Shown piece by piece: positions 7,576 to 16,316 of a stretch of DNA of 64,000 nucleotides (the stretch's first letter is position 1; the number at the start of each line of letters is the position of its first letter). The notes under the pieces are model-generated. The model was not told the origin of the DNA. It did not search any database and saw only the letters and a program-made list of their open reading frames with translations. Made by a program: the position numbers and the translations under genes. Source of the stretch: Pontibacillus chungwhensis BH030062 (GTDB lineage: Bacteria; Bacillota; Bacilli; Bacillales; BH030062); NCBI RefSeq assembly GCF_000770675.1, contig NZ_AVBG01000007.1, positions 62,001 to 126,000 of the forward strand. Reading direction: 5' to 3'.

Positions 7576-10098
7576 TTATTTTTGCCTCATTAACCTCATA
7601 CTGTTCAAAATAACAATCAGCGCAGCTCCCGTGTCACTAAGAACAGCCATCCATAATGTCAGGAAGCCTGGGAAGATCAGTAGAAGGGCTGCAAATTTTG
7701 TAACAAGCGAGAACCATACGTTCTGCTTAATAATCGATAAGGCTTTTCGGCTTAGGCGAATGGTGTGTGGCAATTTTTCAAGGTTATCTGCCATAAGCAC
7801 AATATCAGCCGTTTCCATAGCGGAATCTGTACCGGCACCGCCCATGGCAATACCAAGGTCAGACGTTGCAAGGGCTGGAGCATCGTTGATTCCGTCTCCG
7901 ATCATAGCTACTTGTTTTCCTTCTGCTTGTAACTTCTGAATGGCTGTTACTTTATCCTCTGGTAACAGTTCAGCGAAATAGCGGTCAATCCCTGTTTCAC
8001 CAGCGATACGCTTTGCTGTTCCTTCATTATCTCCAGTCAGCATAACCACTTCATTGACCCCAACTCGCTTAAGCGATTGGATAGACTGGACGGTAATATC
8101 TCGTATCGTATCAGCCACTGCTATGATGCCCAGAATTTCGTGGCGTGTCCCTACTACAACAAGTGTATTCCCTTCTTGCTGCAGAGCGTCAAGTTCACCT
8201 TCCATGTCTCCAAATGAAACGCTCCATTCTTCGAATAACTTTGGTTTACCAGCAAAATAGTCTACACCATCAATGGTCGCTTGTGCCCCTTTTCCAGCAA
8301 TAGATTTAAAGGCTTCCCCTTTTTTCGCGACAATTTGACGCTCTTTTGCATACGACGTGATCGCTTGAGCAATCGGGTGTGTGGAGTATTCTTCAATGGT
8401 CGTTGCAATCGCAACAAGTTCTTCTTTACTCCCCTTTGCCACTTTAACTTCAGCTACTTTCGGCTTCCCTTCTGTTAGGGTGCCTGTTTTATCAAAAGCC
8501 ATCGCCTTTATAGCGCCAGCTTTCTCTAAGAAGGTTCCGCCTTTAATAAGGACCCCGTTCTTAGCAGCGTTCCCTATTGCTGAAACAATCGCAACAGGTG
8601 TCGAGATCACCAGCGCACAAGGACAAGCTACTACTAAGAGGGCAAGGCCTTTATAAAGCCATTCGCCCCAAGATCCCAAACCAACAAGTGGAGGCAGAAT
8701 CATAACCGCAATCGCTAAACTAAATACAATCGGTGTATAAATACTAGCAAACTTATCAAAAAAGGCTTGCGTCGGCGCTCTCTTTTCCTGAGCTTCTTCC
8801 ACCAGATGAATGATTTTCGCAATCGCTGTATCTTTGACTAACTTCGTCACTTTCACTTCAAGTGACCCGCTTTCATTAACGGTACCAGCAAAAACCGGGT
8901 CCCCTGTTGTTTTATCAACGGGAAGTGACTCCCCTGTAATCGGAGCTTGGTTGAGACTGGATTCTCCTGCTTCTATATCACCATCAAGAGGTACTTTCTC
9001 ACCTGGTTTCACGACAATCACGTCGCCTATTTGAACGTGTTCAACAGCTTTTTGAACAAGCTGTCCTCCCTCTTTTACCGTTGCTTCAGACGGTGCCAGA
9101 TTCATTAAACTCCGAATCGATTCTCGAGTCCGTTCAATGGAACGATTTTGAAGGGTGTTTCCAAGAGCGAACAACCAAACAACCATGGCTCCTTCAAACC
9201 ATTCTCCAATAATCGCTGCCCCTATTGCCGCAGACGCCATGAGAACGTTCATATCAAGAGAACCGCTCTTAATCGCATAAAAGGCACTTCTGGCTGGCTT
9301 CCACCCACCAATGAGAATAGCCAAAGCGTAAAAGGCCGTTACCCAAAAAGAAGGTAGTGCTATAAAGGATCCAACAAACCCAAAGGCTAACAGAGTACCT
9401 GAGAGGGCAGTAGCCGAGAAGGAGAATAAACCTTTTTCCTTTGGTTCAGATGAGTCTGACGATTGTAGCGCTGCGTCAAACCCCGCCCGCTGGACTTCTT
9501 TTACAATTTCTTTTGACGTTGTAGAATGGCCGACATTCATTTTCCCTGTCGAGAAGTTCACGTGAACCTCTGTCACATTCTTATTCTTACTAAGGTGTTT
9601 TTCAATCGTTTTGGCACAGGAACTGCAATCCATTCCTTCTATTTTATAAGTTTCCAGATGTGTATGTTGGCTTACAGGTTCAGCTTCAAAACCAAGCTTT
9701 CGAACTTGCTTTGGAATCTGTTCGTACATTTCATTACGCTCAGCTCCAACCGCAAGCTTTCCTGTACTATAGCTAACTTTTGCGAAATGGATGCCTTCTG
9801 TTTTCTGCAAGCTTTTCTCAATTGTAGCTGCACAAGATGGGCAATCCATCCCTTTGATGTTGTACTCTTCTATATGTTCATTTGTTGTTGAAAAAGAAGC
9901 TTGAGACGTTGCTTCTACTGTAGCAGCTTGTTCTGTTGAACAACAAGAGGATACAGGTTCCTTTTGCTTCGCACTAGAAATGCAAGGATCTTCTCGTTCT
10001 GATTCTATTCCATTCGTTGAGCAACAAGAAGTCTCTTCGTCTCCTTCTGTTTGACTAGAGCAGCATGTGTCTTGTTGTTGCACCTTCTTTTCCTCCAT
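7576..10098 (-). CDS. cadA: Cd/Zn/Pb-type P1B ATPase CadA
   Basis: 840 residues. Residues 1-70 form a cysteine-rich extension with CC pairs at 12-13, 25-26 and 52-53. Two heavy-metal-associated domains follow (GMDCPSCA at 83-90, GMDCSSCA at 155-162). The P-type ATPase core shows the membrane CPC metal site (VACPCALVISTP), the phosphorylation motif DKTGTLTEGK, the HP site (STHPIAQA) and GDGINDAPALA. The sequence is of the CadA/ZntA type, exporting divalent soft metals from the cytoplasm, rather than the copper type. It starts 37 nt after cadC stops, with AGGAGG before the ATG, so the two form an operon. The extra CC pairs probably bind metal (inference). Confidence 0.92.
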   Translation of the reverse strand: MEEKKVQQQDTCCSSQTEGDEETSCCSTNGIESEREDPCISSAKQKEPVSSCCSTEQAATVEATSQASFSTTNEHIEEYNIKGMDCPSCAATIEKSLQKTEGIHFAKVSYSTGKLAVGAERNEMYEQIPKQVRKLGFEAEPVSQHTHLETYKIEGMDCSSCAKTIEKHLSKNKNVTEVHVNFSTGKMNVGHSTTSKEIVKEVQRAGFDAALQSSDSSEPKEKGLFSFSATALSGTLLAFGFVGSFIALPSFWVTAFYALAILIGGWKPARSAFYAIKSGSLDMNVLMASAAIGAAIIGEWFEGAMVVWLFALGNTLQNRSIERTRESIRSLMNLAPSEATVKEGGQLVQKAVEHVQIGDVIVVKPGEKVPLDGDIEAGESSLNQAPITGESLPVDKTTGDPVFAGTVNESGSLEVKVTKLVKDTAIAKIIHLVEEAQEKRAPTQAFFDKFASIYTPIVFSLAIAVMILPPLVGLGSWGEWLYKGLALLVVACPCALVISTPVAIVSAIGNAAKNGVLIKGGTFLEKAGAIKAMAFDKTGTLTEGKPKVAEVKVAKGSKEELVAIATTIEEYSTHPIAQAITSYAKERQIVAKKGEAFKSIAGKGAQATIDGVDYFAGKPKLFEEWSVSFGDMEGELDALQQEGNTLVVVGTRHEILGIIAVADTIRDITVQSIQSLKRVGVNEVVMLTGDNEGTAKRIAGETGIDRYFAELLPEDKVTAIQKLQAEGKQVAMIGDGINDAPALATSDLGIAMGGAGTDSAMETADIVLMADNLEKLPHTIRLSRKALSIIKQNVWFSLVTKFAALLLIFPGFLTLWMAVLSDTGAALIVILNSMRLMRQK

Positions 10099-10135
10099 TT
10101 TGAAAGTCCTCCTCTCTTGAAAGCAAGTGTATTTA

Positions 10136-10489
10136 TTATTCGTTCGCGTGGATTAAGGCAATCGATACAAGTTGATGTACGTGATCATCCGCTAAGGAGT
10201 AAAAGACGAGTTTTCCTTCTTTACGAGATTTAGCCAGGTTCATATCACGAAGCATCCTCAAATGGTGAGAGGCTGTTGCGGTAGTGGAACCGATAATATT
10301 GGCCACATCACACACGCAAAGTTCCTTCTCAAGCGTTAACGCATAAGCTATTTTCATACGTGTTTTATCAGATAAAGCTTTAAAAAGTTGTTCAACACCT
10401 GATGCTTTCTCGATTTGTGGTTGGACACGCTGCACGAGTTCTTCATCGTAACAAAATGTGTCACAGGTATCTGTTTTGTTTGATTTCAT
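10136..10489 (-). CDS. cadC: CadC, ArsR/SmtB-family metal-sensing repressor
   Basis: 117 residues from the ATG at 10489; a TTG five codons upstream also has a possible ribosome site (GAGGTG). Counted from the TTG, cysteines 14, 18, 63 and 65 (TCDTFCYDE and ELCVCDVAN) correspond to the four thiolates of the Cd/Pb site in plasmid pI258 CadC. The C-terminal D-x-H...H-x-x-E set of the zinc site is also present (DDHVHQL...HANE). The winged-helix core has the family's ASHHLRML recognition helix. It represses its own operon until metal binds. Two matching operators lie upstream. Confidence 0.92.
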   Translation of the reverse strand: MKSNKTDTCDTFCYDEELVQRVQPQIEKASGVEQLFKALSDKTRMKIAYALTLEKELCVCDVANIIGSTTATASHHLRMLRDMNLAKSRKEGKLVFYSLADDHVHQLVSIALIHANE

Positions 10490-10517
10490 TATTTTTTCAC
10501 TCAAGTGGAAGACACCT

Positions 10518-10536
10518 CATTCTAATAATCATTTGA
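10518..10536 (-). promoter_or_regulatory. CadC-type operator, proximal
   Basis: Read on the minus strand it is TCAAATGATTATTAGAATG, close to the TCAAAT-N4-ATTTGAATG form of the CadC operator. It lies between the -10 box and the cadC ribosome site. Confidence 0.6.
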
Positions 10537-10548
10537 ATATGTACTTAC

Positions 10549-10577
10549 AGTCTATGATTCAATTATGAAAACGTCAA
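10549..10577 (-). promoter_or_regulatory. Promoter of cadC-cadA
   Basis: Minus strand -35 TTGACG (10577-10572), 17-nt spacer, -10 TAGACT (10554-10549). It is bracketed by the two CadC-type operators. Confidence 0.55.
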
Positions 10578-10587
10578 CACATTTCAA

Positions 10588-10606
10588 TCAAATGGATGTT
10601 TGAATG
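10588..10606 (+). promoter_or_regulatory. CadC-type operator, distal
   Basis: TCAAATGGATGTTTGAATG matches the spacing and both half-sites of the known CadC operator. It lies just upstream of the -35 box. Confidence 0.62.
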
Positions 10607-10652
10607 AGAAGCAGAAACGAACCATTTGCTAGGATCACTCGCTTCTGCGACA

Positions 10653-10686
10653 TAAAAAAATTGCCTTGCTCGGATGCAAGGCAATT
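10653..10686 (-). terminator. Terminator of floT
   Basis: AATTGCCTTGC and its complement around a 6-nt loop, with a run of T on the minus strand, just past the floT stop. Confidence 0.85.
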
Positions 10687-10694
10687 CAATCTTG

Positions 10695-12233
10695 TTATTT
10701 CGTTTCTTCATCTTCCTCTTCGCTCGTTAAATCTGGTTCTGCTTGTGCTTCTACGGAAGTGTGATCTTCTTTGTCTTCATACGAAGGTGCTTCTTCTGAT
10801 TCCTTCGTAGCCGATGCTTCTTGCTTATGCTGATCTGGATTCAGGTCAAAGTTGTTCACGTTCCCACGTGATACATAGCTTTCAAGCATCGCTTTTAAGT
10901 CCATCCCTGTCGTTTCTTTCAAAGATTCTTGGATTCCAAGCATCGTAGACGTTACGCTGTTGGCCACGCGCGAGGATCCTCCTTGGGAGTTCGAGCCACC
11001 CATGTCGATGACTTTCATGTCTTTAATTTGAGATAGAGGTGCTGACACTTTCTCTGCGTATTCAGGCAGAACAGAAATGAGCATTTCCATAATCGCTGCT
11101 TCTCCGTAGTATTCCATCGCTTTTGCCATGCGTTCTTTCGACTCGGCTTCTGCAATACCGCGCTGGCGAATAACTTCTGCTTCTGATTCACCTTTAATGC
11201 GCTCTTGGTCTGCCTCTGCTTGGGCGCGTTTTGTTAACTCATAGGCCTCTGCATCCGCAATCGAGCGACGGCGTTTGTTCTCTTCTTCTTCGAGCTCAAC
11301 GGCACGCTGTTTCTCGATATACTGAACTTTTAGCTCTTCTTCCTTCACCTGTTGAGCAAGCTTCTGCTTCTCAAGCTCCCCTGCTTGGTCAGCATTAGCA
11401 CGAGCGCGGTTCGTATCTTTCTGGAATTCAGCTTCGCGAATATCTTTCTCTTTTGTAGATTCAGCAACGGCTGTTAGGCGACGGTTTTCTTCGTCTTGTG
11501 CTTCCTGGTCGTTCTTCGCCTGGTAGATGCGCGTTTCTTTACGAGCATCAGATTCTGCCATGTCTGCATTCTTCTGAACTTCTGCAATATGTGGACGACC
11601 TAGAGCATCGATATACCCATTCTCTTCATCCACGTCTTCTACATCATTTAGTGCAAAAGAAGTGATTTCAAAACCCATGCCTTTAAGGTCGGCTTCTGCA
11701 ATATTTTTCACCTGTGTATTAACTTCTTTAAAGTCATTATAGATCTTCTCAATTGGAAGAGAGGCAATGATGGAACGAAGGTGACCGTTTAAGACGTCCT
11801 TTAATTCCGATTCACGCTCATTTTGCTTCTTCCCTAAGAATTTCTCCGCAAAGTTCGCCATAATCGCAAGCTCACTTCCGATACTGATTACAGCTGTACT
11901 TTGAACACGAACCGGAATACCTTCCTTCGTATAAGCTTTATCCGAATTAACCTGTAGCTGGAATGACGTTAAATCAATCGGTGTCGCTGTTTGGAACATA
12001 CGAAGACGATATCCGCCACCGCGAATGATCTTAACAGAACGCCCATTGTCATCCTCAAACACGTTCTTCTCTTGCTCCGGATCCCCAAGCTTTGGCCCGG
12101 TCACAATAAGTGCTTCATTGGAACTAGCTGTCTTGTACCGAACACGGAAAATAATAAACGTAACGATCCCTCCGATTAACAACAGTGCTCCTAAAATGCC
12201 TAGAATAATAAAAATTACTGCTCCTTGTAACAT
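10695..12233 (-). CDS. floT: Flotillin FloT (SPFH-domain membrane scaffold)
   Basis: 512 residues from the ATG at 12233 (GGGAGG 6 nt upstream); a TTG one codon earlier is not needed. An N-terminal membrane segment (about 5-30) is followed by an SPFH/band-7 domain (about 30-210), a long coiled coil rich in EAE/RAQAEA repeats (about 215-400) and an acidic tail. This is the order of FloT/YuaG, which organises ordered membrane regions in Bacillus. In B. subtilis the partner NfeD-like yuaF lies next to it; no such gene is present here, so floT appears to be transcribed alone. Confidence 0.92.
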   Translation of the reverse strand: MLQGAVIFIILGILGALLLIGGIVTFIIFRVRYKTASSNEALIVTGPKLGDPEQEKNVFEDDNGRSVKIIRGGGYRLRMFQTATPIDLTSFQLQVNSDKAYTKEGIPVRVQSTAVISIGSELAIMANFAEKFLGKKQNERESELKDVLNGHLRSIIASLPIEKIYNDFKEVNTQVKNIAEADLKGMGFEITSFALNDVEDVDEENGYIDALGRPHIAEVQKNADMAESDARKETRIYQAKNDQEAQDEENRRLTAVAESTKEKDIREAEFQKDTNRARANADQAGELEKQKLAQQVKEEELKVQYIEKQRAVELEEEENKRRRSIADAEAYELTKRAQAEADQERIKGESEAEVIRQRGIAEAESKERMAKAMEYYGEAAIMEMLISVLPEYAEKVSAPLSQIKDMKVIDMGGSNSQGGSSRVANSVTSTMLGIQESLKETTGMDLKAMLESYVSRGNVNNFDLNPDQHKQEASATKESEEAPSYEDKEDHTSVEAQAEPDLTSEEEDEETK

Positions 12234-12430
12234 CAAAGTCCTCCCTATTTTTCACTTTTCCTACATCAGTGTAGCAATCCTTCCCAACTCAGTCGACCGG
12301 TCATTTGGAAAAATTGTATGTTTCTTAGTAGTATTTACCGAAATAGGGTGGGCTTTGGTTTCAGGTTTTTGCAAAATTTTTAATTAAAATTTTGCTTAAG
12401 CAAGCTGATACACGTTATTAGAATAGGCCC

Positions 12431-12590
12431 GTTGCCACGAGAGTGCTAGGGGTTGCTGGGGGACAACTCGCTTTCCTGCGGGGAGCTGGGGAGCCTCCTC
12501 AATCGCTTTGCGCTTTCCGGGGTCTCCCCTAGGCTCCTTATCCCGCGGGAGTCTCGCAGTCCCTCAACACCCCCCGGCGTTATAATGGTT
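12431..12590. repeat. GC-rich foldback intergenic repeat, copy 2
   Basis: Reverse-complement orientation relative to the copy at about 3 kb. Arms are 12448-12464 and about 12559-12574. The core again carries the GACTCCCGCGGGA, GGGGAGACCCCGG, GAGGAGGCTCC and GGAAAGCGAGT blocks and the outer ATAACGCC. Arm sequences differ from copy 1 but largely keep pairing. From 12600 to 12800 I see only a short CATATGGG/CCCATATG inverted repeat (12634-12641, 12657-12664). Confidence 0.78.
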
Positions 12591-12820
12591 AACGGGCCCT
12601 ATAACATTAAATGTGGTTTTAAGTGCTCGATTTCATATGGGCGGTTCCGTCGCTTCCCCATATGGAAAAGAGGAACCCGGAAAATGCGTTCGCTCACTGA
12701 AACGCCCCTCTGTCTAACGCTATGCAGTACCATCTTGAACGAATCTATTCAAAAAATAAGTCAATTTCATGTAATACACTGGAAATTAACAGAGCGATAA
12801 TGTAACATATAAATTGAATA

Positions 12821-12840
12821 ATGTAATATATACATTACAT
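12821..12840. promoter_or_regulatory. Palindromic operator upstream of the XRE gene
   Basis: ATGTAATATATACATTACAT is an 18-of-20 palindrome 25 nt before the XRE start. A further partial copy (AATGTAACAT) lies about 20 nt upstream. It is a likely autoregulatory site (inference). Confidence 0.55.
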
Positions 12841-12865
12841 AACTCACAAGGGGTGAGATGTTAAG

Positions 12866-13072
12866 TTGAAAAACAATGTAAAGGTCGCTCGTGTGCAGGT
12901 TGATTTAACGCAAGCGCAGTTAGCTGAGCAGGTGGGTGTGACGCGGCAGACGATTAGTTTGATTGAAAAAGGAAAGTACAATCCTTCGTTAAAGTTATGT
13001 CTGGAGATTTGCTATGCGGTTCATAAGACATTGGATGAATTATTTTGGGTTGAAAGGGAGAGTGATGCGTAA
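12866..13072 (+). CDS. Small XRE/Cro-type transcriptional regulator
   Basis: 68 residues, starting at a TTG with GGGGTGAG 8 nt upstream. It is a single helix-turn-helix domain: LTQAQLAEQVGVTRQTISLIEKGKYNPSLKL covers the HTH, with the family's E-KGKYNPSL signature. This group of solo-HTH regulators is usually paired with a small membrane protein, and here the stop codon overlaps the start of just such a gene (TAATG). A palindrome stands directly upstream. Confidence 0.88.
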   Translation: MKNNVKVARVQVDLTQAQLAEQVGVTRQTISLIEKGKYNPSLKLCLEICYAVHKTLDELFWVERESDA

Positions 13073-13497
13073 TGAAGAAGATTAAAGATGAGCGATTAGT
13101 GTTAAAGAATTTAAAGAATATCCGTACGGCTTACGTAATTCAAACCCTTGGTATTATAGGAATATTGGGGTATGACGTTATTCAGGGTGGCATGGATCGA
13201 ATGATGGCCAATCCATTGTGGAGTGTCTTTATGATCACTGCTATTATCTCAAGCTTATTGTCGATGAACGTAAGCGTGGACGAATATCCAAGTCAACAAT
13301 CGCCTAAAAAAGGGTTTTTGCTATCCATTATAGTTGTCACTTTTATAGCCATAGCAGCGGGAATAGCAATCTCATTGAGCTCAGGAATAACAACTGGCGT
13401 TTTAATCGGTGGAGTTATATTTATATGCGGCGTACCCCCATTTGCTTATCTATTTTACTTACGAAAACAGCGACGTGATGAAGAAGTGGATGGGTAA
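13072..13497 (+). CDS. Membrane protein paired with the XRE regulator
   Basis: 141 residues with a charged N-terminus (MKKIKDERLVLKNLKNIR) and four hydrophobic segments (about 20-38, 48-65, 83-103 and 108-128). It starts on the ATG overlapping the regulator's stop by 1 nt, so translation is probably coupled. I do not recognise the family. The gene order matches the common Firmicute pairing of a YgzD-like XRE protein with a membrane protein of unknown function. A strong terminator follows. Confidence 0.72.
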   Translation: MKKIKDERLVLKNLKNIRTAYVIQTLGIIGILGYDVIQGGMDRMMANPLWSVFMITAIISSLLSMNVSVDEYPSQQSPKKGFLLSIIVVTFIAIAAGIAISLSSGITTGVLIGGVIFICGVPPFAYLFYLRKQRRDEEVDG

Positions 13498-13516
13498 GAA
13501 CGTTAATTTCCCTTAT

Positions 13517-13555
13517 AAAAAGCGTCGGAAGCTGAAACAAGCTTCCGACGCTTTT
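13517..13555. terminator. Bidirectional terminator between the XRE operon and malL
   Basis: A 15-bp stem beginning AAAAGCGTCGGAAGC around an 8-nt loop, flanked by A- and T-runs. It serves convergent genes. Confidence 0.88.
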
Positions 13556-13560
13556 ACTCT

Positions 13561-15246
13561 TTATTTCACCGTAAACACAATCGCTTCATACGGCTCAAGC
13601 TCAACTTCTTTAAGATCCTCAGCGTCAACTACGTCCCCTTCACGGTTTGTTAGGAAGACTGATCCGCTTTTACCTGCAAAGTCTTCAAGCTGGGCTGTTT
13701 GCTTCTCACCTGTGAAGTTACACAATACCAGCAGCTGATCAGAATCAAGCGTACGTGTGTAAGCATAGATCGCTTCACTATCTTCTAGGAGAAGGTCATA
13801 GCGTCCGTACACGACAACTTCATTAGACTTCCGTAACTCGATTAGCTTTTTATAAAAATGGAAGACAGAATCCGGATCGTTCACCGCTTCTTCTGCGTTA
13901 ATCTCCGTATAGTTTGGGTTCACCGCAAGCCATGGGGTACCGTCTGTAAATCCACCGTTCTTACCAGCATTCCATTGGAACGGTGTACGCGCGTTGTCAC
14001 GCCCTCTATGGTGAATGCGCTCAAGCACTGAACCAGGATCTTCACCAAAATCATTCACTCGCTCTTCGTACATATTTAAAGACTCAAGATCCTCGTAGTC
14101 TTCAATACGATCAAAGGCTACGTTTGTCATACCGATCTCTTCGCCCTGATAAATGTAAGGCGTTCCTTTCATCATATGAAGGCACGTTGCGAGCATTTTA
14201 GCAGATTTCTTACGGTACTCGGCATCGTTACCGAAGCGAGAAACGACTCGTGGTTGGTCATGGTTGTTCCAATACAGACTGTTCCATCCTTTTTCCTCAA
14301 GGGCATATTGCCATTTTGAAAGAATAGATTTCAATTCTGTTAGTTTCCAAGGATTAAGGGTCCACTTCCCAAGCTCTCCCCCGCCAATATCCATATGCTC
14401 AAAATGAAAGACCATGTTCAATTCTTCACGGTCGTCCGCTGTGTACAGTTTCCCTTCATCAGGCGTCGCTCCTGGCATCTCACCAACCGTCATCACATCA
14501 TACTTTGATAGCACTTCCTGATTCATTTCATGAAGGAACTCATGAATACGCGGACCATTCATAAAGTACTTTCCTCCATCACCGTACTGCTTACCAGGAT
14601 GAACCTCACCATCTGGGAAACGTGGGTCTTTTGAGATAAAGTTAATAACGTCCATTCGGAAACCATCAATTCCTTTATCGAGCCACCACTTCATCATGTC
14701 GTACACATCTTTACGAACGTCTTCGTTCTCCCAGTTTAAGTCTGGCTGTTTTTTAGAGAAGATGTGCAGGAAGTATTCTCCTGTCGTTTCGTCATACTTC
14801 CAAGTCGAACCACTAAACGCTGACTCCCAGTTCGTTGGAGGCTGATCGCCTTTCCCTTCTTTCCAAATATAATAATCGCGCTTCGGGTTGTCTTTTGAAG
14901 ACTTCGACTCGACAAACCAAGCATGTTCATCTGATGTATGATTGACTACAAGGTCCATCACTATTTTGATTCCGCGGTTATGAGCTTCCTCAAGTAACGT
15001 ATCGAAATCTTCCATTGTTCCGAACTCGTCCATAATGGCTTGATAATCACGAATGTCATAGCCATTGTCATCGTTTGGTGAGTCATATACAGGAGATAAC
15101 CAAATGACATCAATCCCTAGTTCTTTTAGGTAATCAAGTTTTTCAATAATGCCCGGGATGTCCCCAATCCCGTCTCCGTTACTGTCATTGAAACTCCTCG
15201 GATAGATTTGATAGACGACACTTTCTTTCCACCATTGTTTAGCCAT
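13561..15246 (-). CDS. malL: GH13 oligo-1,6-glucosidase / alpha-glucosidase
   Basis: 561 residues from the ATG at 15246 (GGGAGG upstream; the longer frame to 15288 runs through the operator). The sequence opens with WWKESVVYQIYPRSF and carries the GH13 regions DLVVNHTS, the nucleophile region DGFRMDVINFISK, VGEMPG (acid/base Glu) and NNHDQPR (transition-state Asp). A C-terminal beta domain follows. It is a cytoplasmic exo-glucosidase on maltose/isomaltose-type oligosaccharides; exact linkage preference is not readable. It lies downstream of a LacI regulator with a palindromic operator between them. No sugar transporter is adjacent. Confidence 0.88.
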   Translation of the reverse strand: MAKQWWKESVVYQIYPRSFNDSNGDGIGDIPGIIEKLDYLKELGIDVIWLSPVYDSPNDDNGYDIRDYQAIMDEFGTMEDFDTLLEEAHNRGIKIVMDLVVNHTSDEHAWFVESKSSKDNPKRDYYIWKEGKGDQPPTNWESAFSGSTWKYDETTGEYFLHIFSKKQPDLNWENEDVRKDVYDMMKWWLDKGIDGFRMDVINFISKDPRFPDGEVHPGKQYGDGGKYFMNGPRIHEFLHEMNQEVLSKYDVMTVGEMPGATPDEGKLYTADDREELNMVFHFEHMDIGGGELGKWTLNPWKLTELKSILSKWQYALEEKGWNSLYWNNHDQPRVVSRFGNDAEYRKKSAKMLATCLHMMKGTPYIYQGEEIGMTNVAFDRIEDYEDLESLNMYEERVNDFGEDPGSVLERIHHRGRDNARTPFQWNAGKNGGFTDGTPWLAVNPNYTEINAEEAVNDPDSVFHFYKKLIELRKSNEVVVYGRYDLLLEDSEAIYAYTRTLDSDQLLVLCNFTGEKQTAQLEDFAGKSGSVFLTNREGDVVDAEDLKEVELEPYEAIVFTVK

Positions 15247-15267
15247 ACTAGATTTCCTCCCTTTTAT

Positions 15268-15285
15268 AACGTAAACGTTTACGTT
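15268..15285. promoter_or_regulatory. LacI-type operator before malL
   Basis: AACGTAAACGTTTACGTT is a perfect 18-bp palindrome with the central CG typical of LacI/GalR sites, 22 nt before the malL start. Confidence 0.7.
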
Positions 15286-15301
15286 CACTTCTAAAAAATT
15301 T

Positions 15302-16303
15302 TCACCTGCGTTTTACCGAATCACGAATAACCAACTCATGAGGCAAAATCGCCGATTCTGCATCTTCCCCGTTTATTAAATCGACCATCATTTGAACAGC
15401 CCGGCTCCCCATACGCTGAAATGGCTGAGCAATCGTTGTGAGCGGTGGCACTGACATTTCAGCCAGAAGTAAATTGTCATAACCAACGATCGATACATCG
15501 TCAGGGATATGAATGGACTTGTTGTAAGCTGCTGAAATCGCGCCTATAGCCAGTTCATCACTTGCTGCGAAAATAGCAGTCAGTTCAGAATGACGATTCA
15601 TTAAAGATGTGAATCCACTTTTCCCATCTTTATATTGAAAGCTTTCACATGGCTCGATAAGGCTATCATCAAGCGATAGTCCTGCTTCGCGCATGGCTAA
15701 CCTGTACCCTTCTATACGCGGCCAACCGGCAATAAGATCGTCCGGATCTCCTGCCATCATGCCGATGTTCGTGTGACCCTCTTCAATCAAATGCCTTGTA
15801 GCCGCATAAGCAGCATGACGATCATCGACCTTCACATAGGGAAGGGGATGGTGATAGGACTCGGTGGAAACGAGCACTACAGGGATGTCCATACGAGAGA
15901 ATATCTCGTAGTATTCATCTGTAACTGCTTCACTAACAAAGATGAGCCCATCCACTCGCTTCTCCTGTAAAACTTGCAAGTACTTGATCGTCTTTTCCCG
16001 GTTTTCGGCTGTATTACACACAATCACACTATTCCCGTGTTCATGCGCCTTTGCTTCAATACCATGTAAAATCTCAGCTGATAACAACCCGGAGACACTA
16101 GGGAATAGAACACCAATTGTACTTGTCTTTCGGTTAACAAGACCTCTCGCAATCGCGTTCGGCTGATATCCGAGCTCTTCAATCGTCTTAAGCACCTTTT
16201 GCTTCGTTTTCTCCGAGTATCCTGGTTGATCATTGAGCACTCTTGAAACTGTCGCAATGGATACATTAGCTAACCTTGCTACATCTTGAATAGTAGGATT
16301 CAT
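15302..16303 (-). CDS. LacI-family repressor of the malL locus
   Basis: 333 residues. An N-terminal LacI helix-turn-helix (TIQDVARLANVSIATVSRVLN) and hinge (YQPNAIARGLVNRKTSTIGV) precede a periplasmic-binding-protein-like sugar sensor domain (about 60-333). The ATG is preceded by GGGTGATG. The gene lies 55 nt upstream of malL on the same strand. Operator-like sites stand before both genes (15268-15285 and 16317-16338), suggesting control of malL and of itself. The inducer is presumably a maltose-type sugar (inference from the neighbour). Confidence 0.9.
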   Translation of the reverse strand: MNPTIQDVARLANVSIATVSRVLNDQPGYSEKTKQKVLKTIEELGYQPNAIARGLVNRKTSTIGVLFPSVSGLLSAEILHGIEAKAHEHGNSVIVCNTAENREKTIKYLQVLQEKRVDGLIFVSEAVTDEYYEIFSRMDIPVVLVSTESYHHPLPYVKVDDRHAAYAATRHLIEEGHTNIGMMAGDPDDLIAGWPRIEGYRLAMREAGLSLDDSLIEPCESFQYKDGKSGFTSLMNRHSELTAIFAASDELAIGAISAAYNKSIHIPDDVSIVGYDNLLLAEMSVPPLTTIAQPFQRMGSRAVQMMVDLINGEDAESAILPHELVIRDSVKRR

Positions 16304-16316
16304 TCCATCACCCGCT

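Noticed and set aside
12234-12400. Sigma-W promoter before floT, as in B. subtilis yuaFG
   Set aside because: An AGAAAC is present on the minus strand, but no CGTA or CGTC lies at the right distance.
12453-12800. 115-codon plus-strand ORF at 12.5 kb
   Set aside because: It crosses the second foldback repeat and has no ribosome site or recognisable domain.
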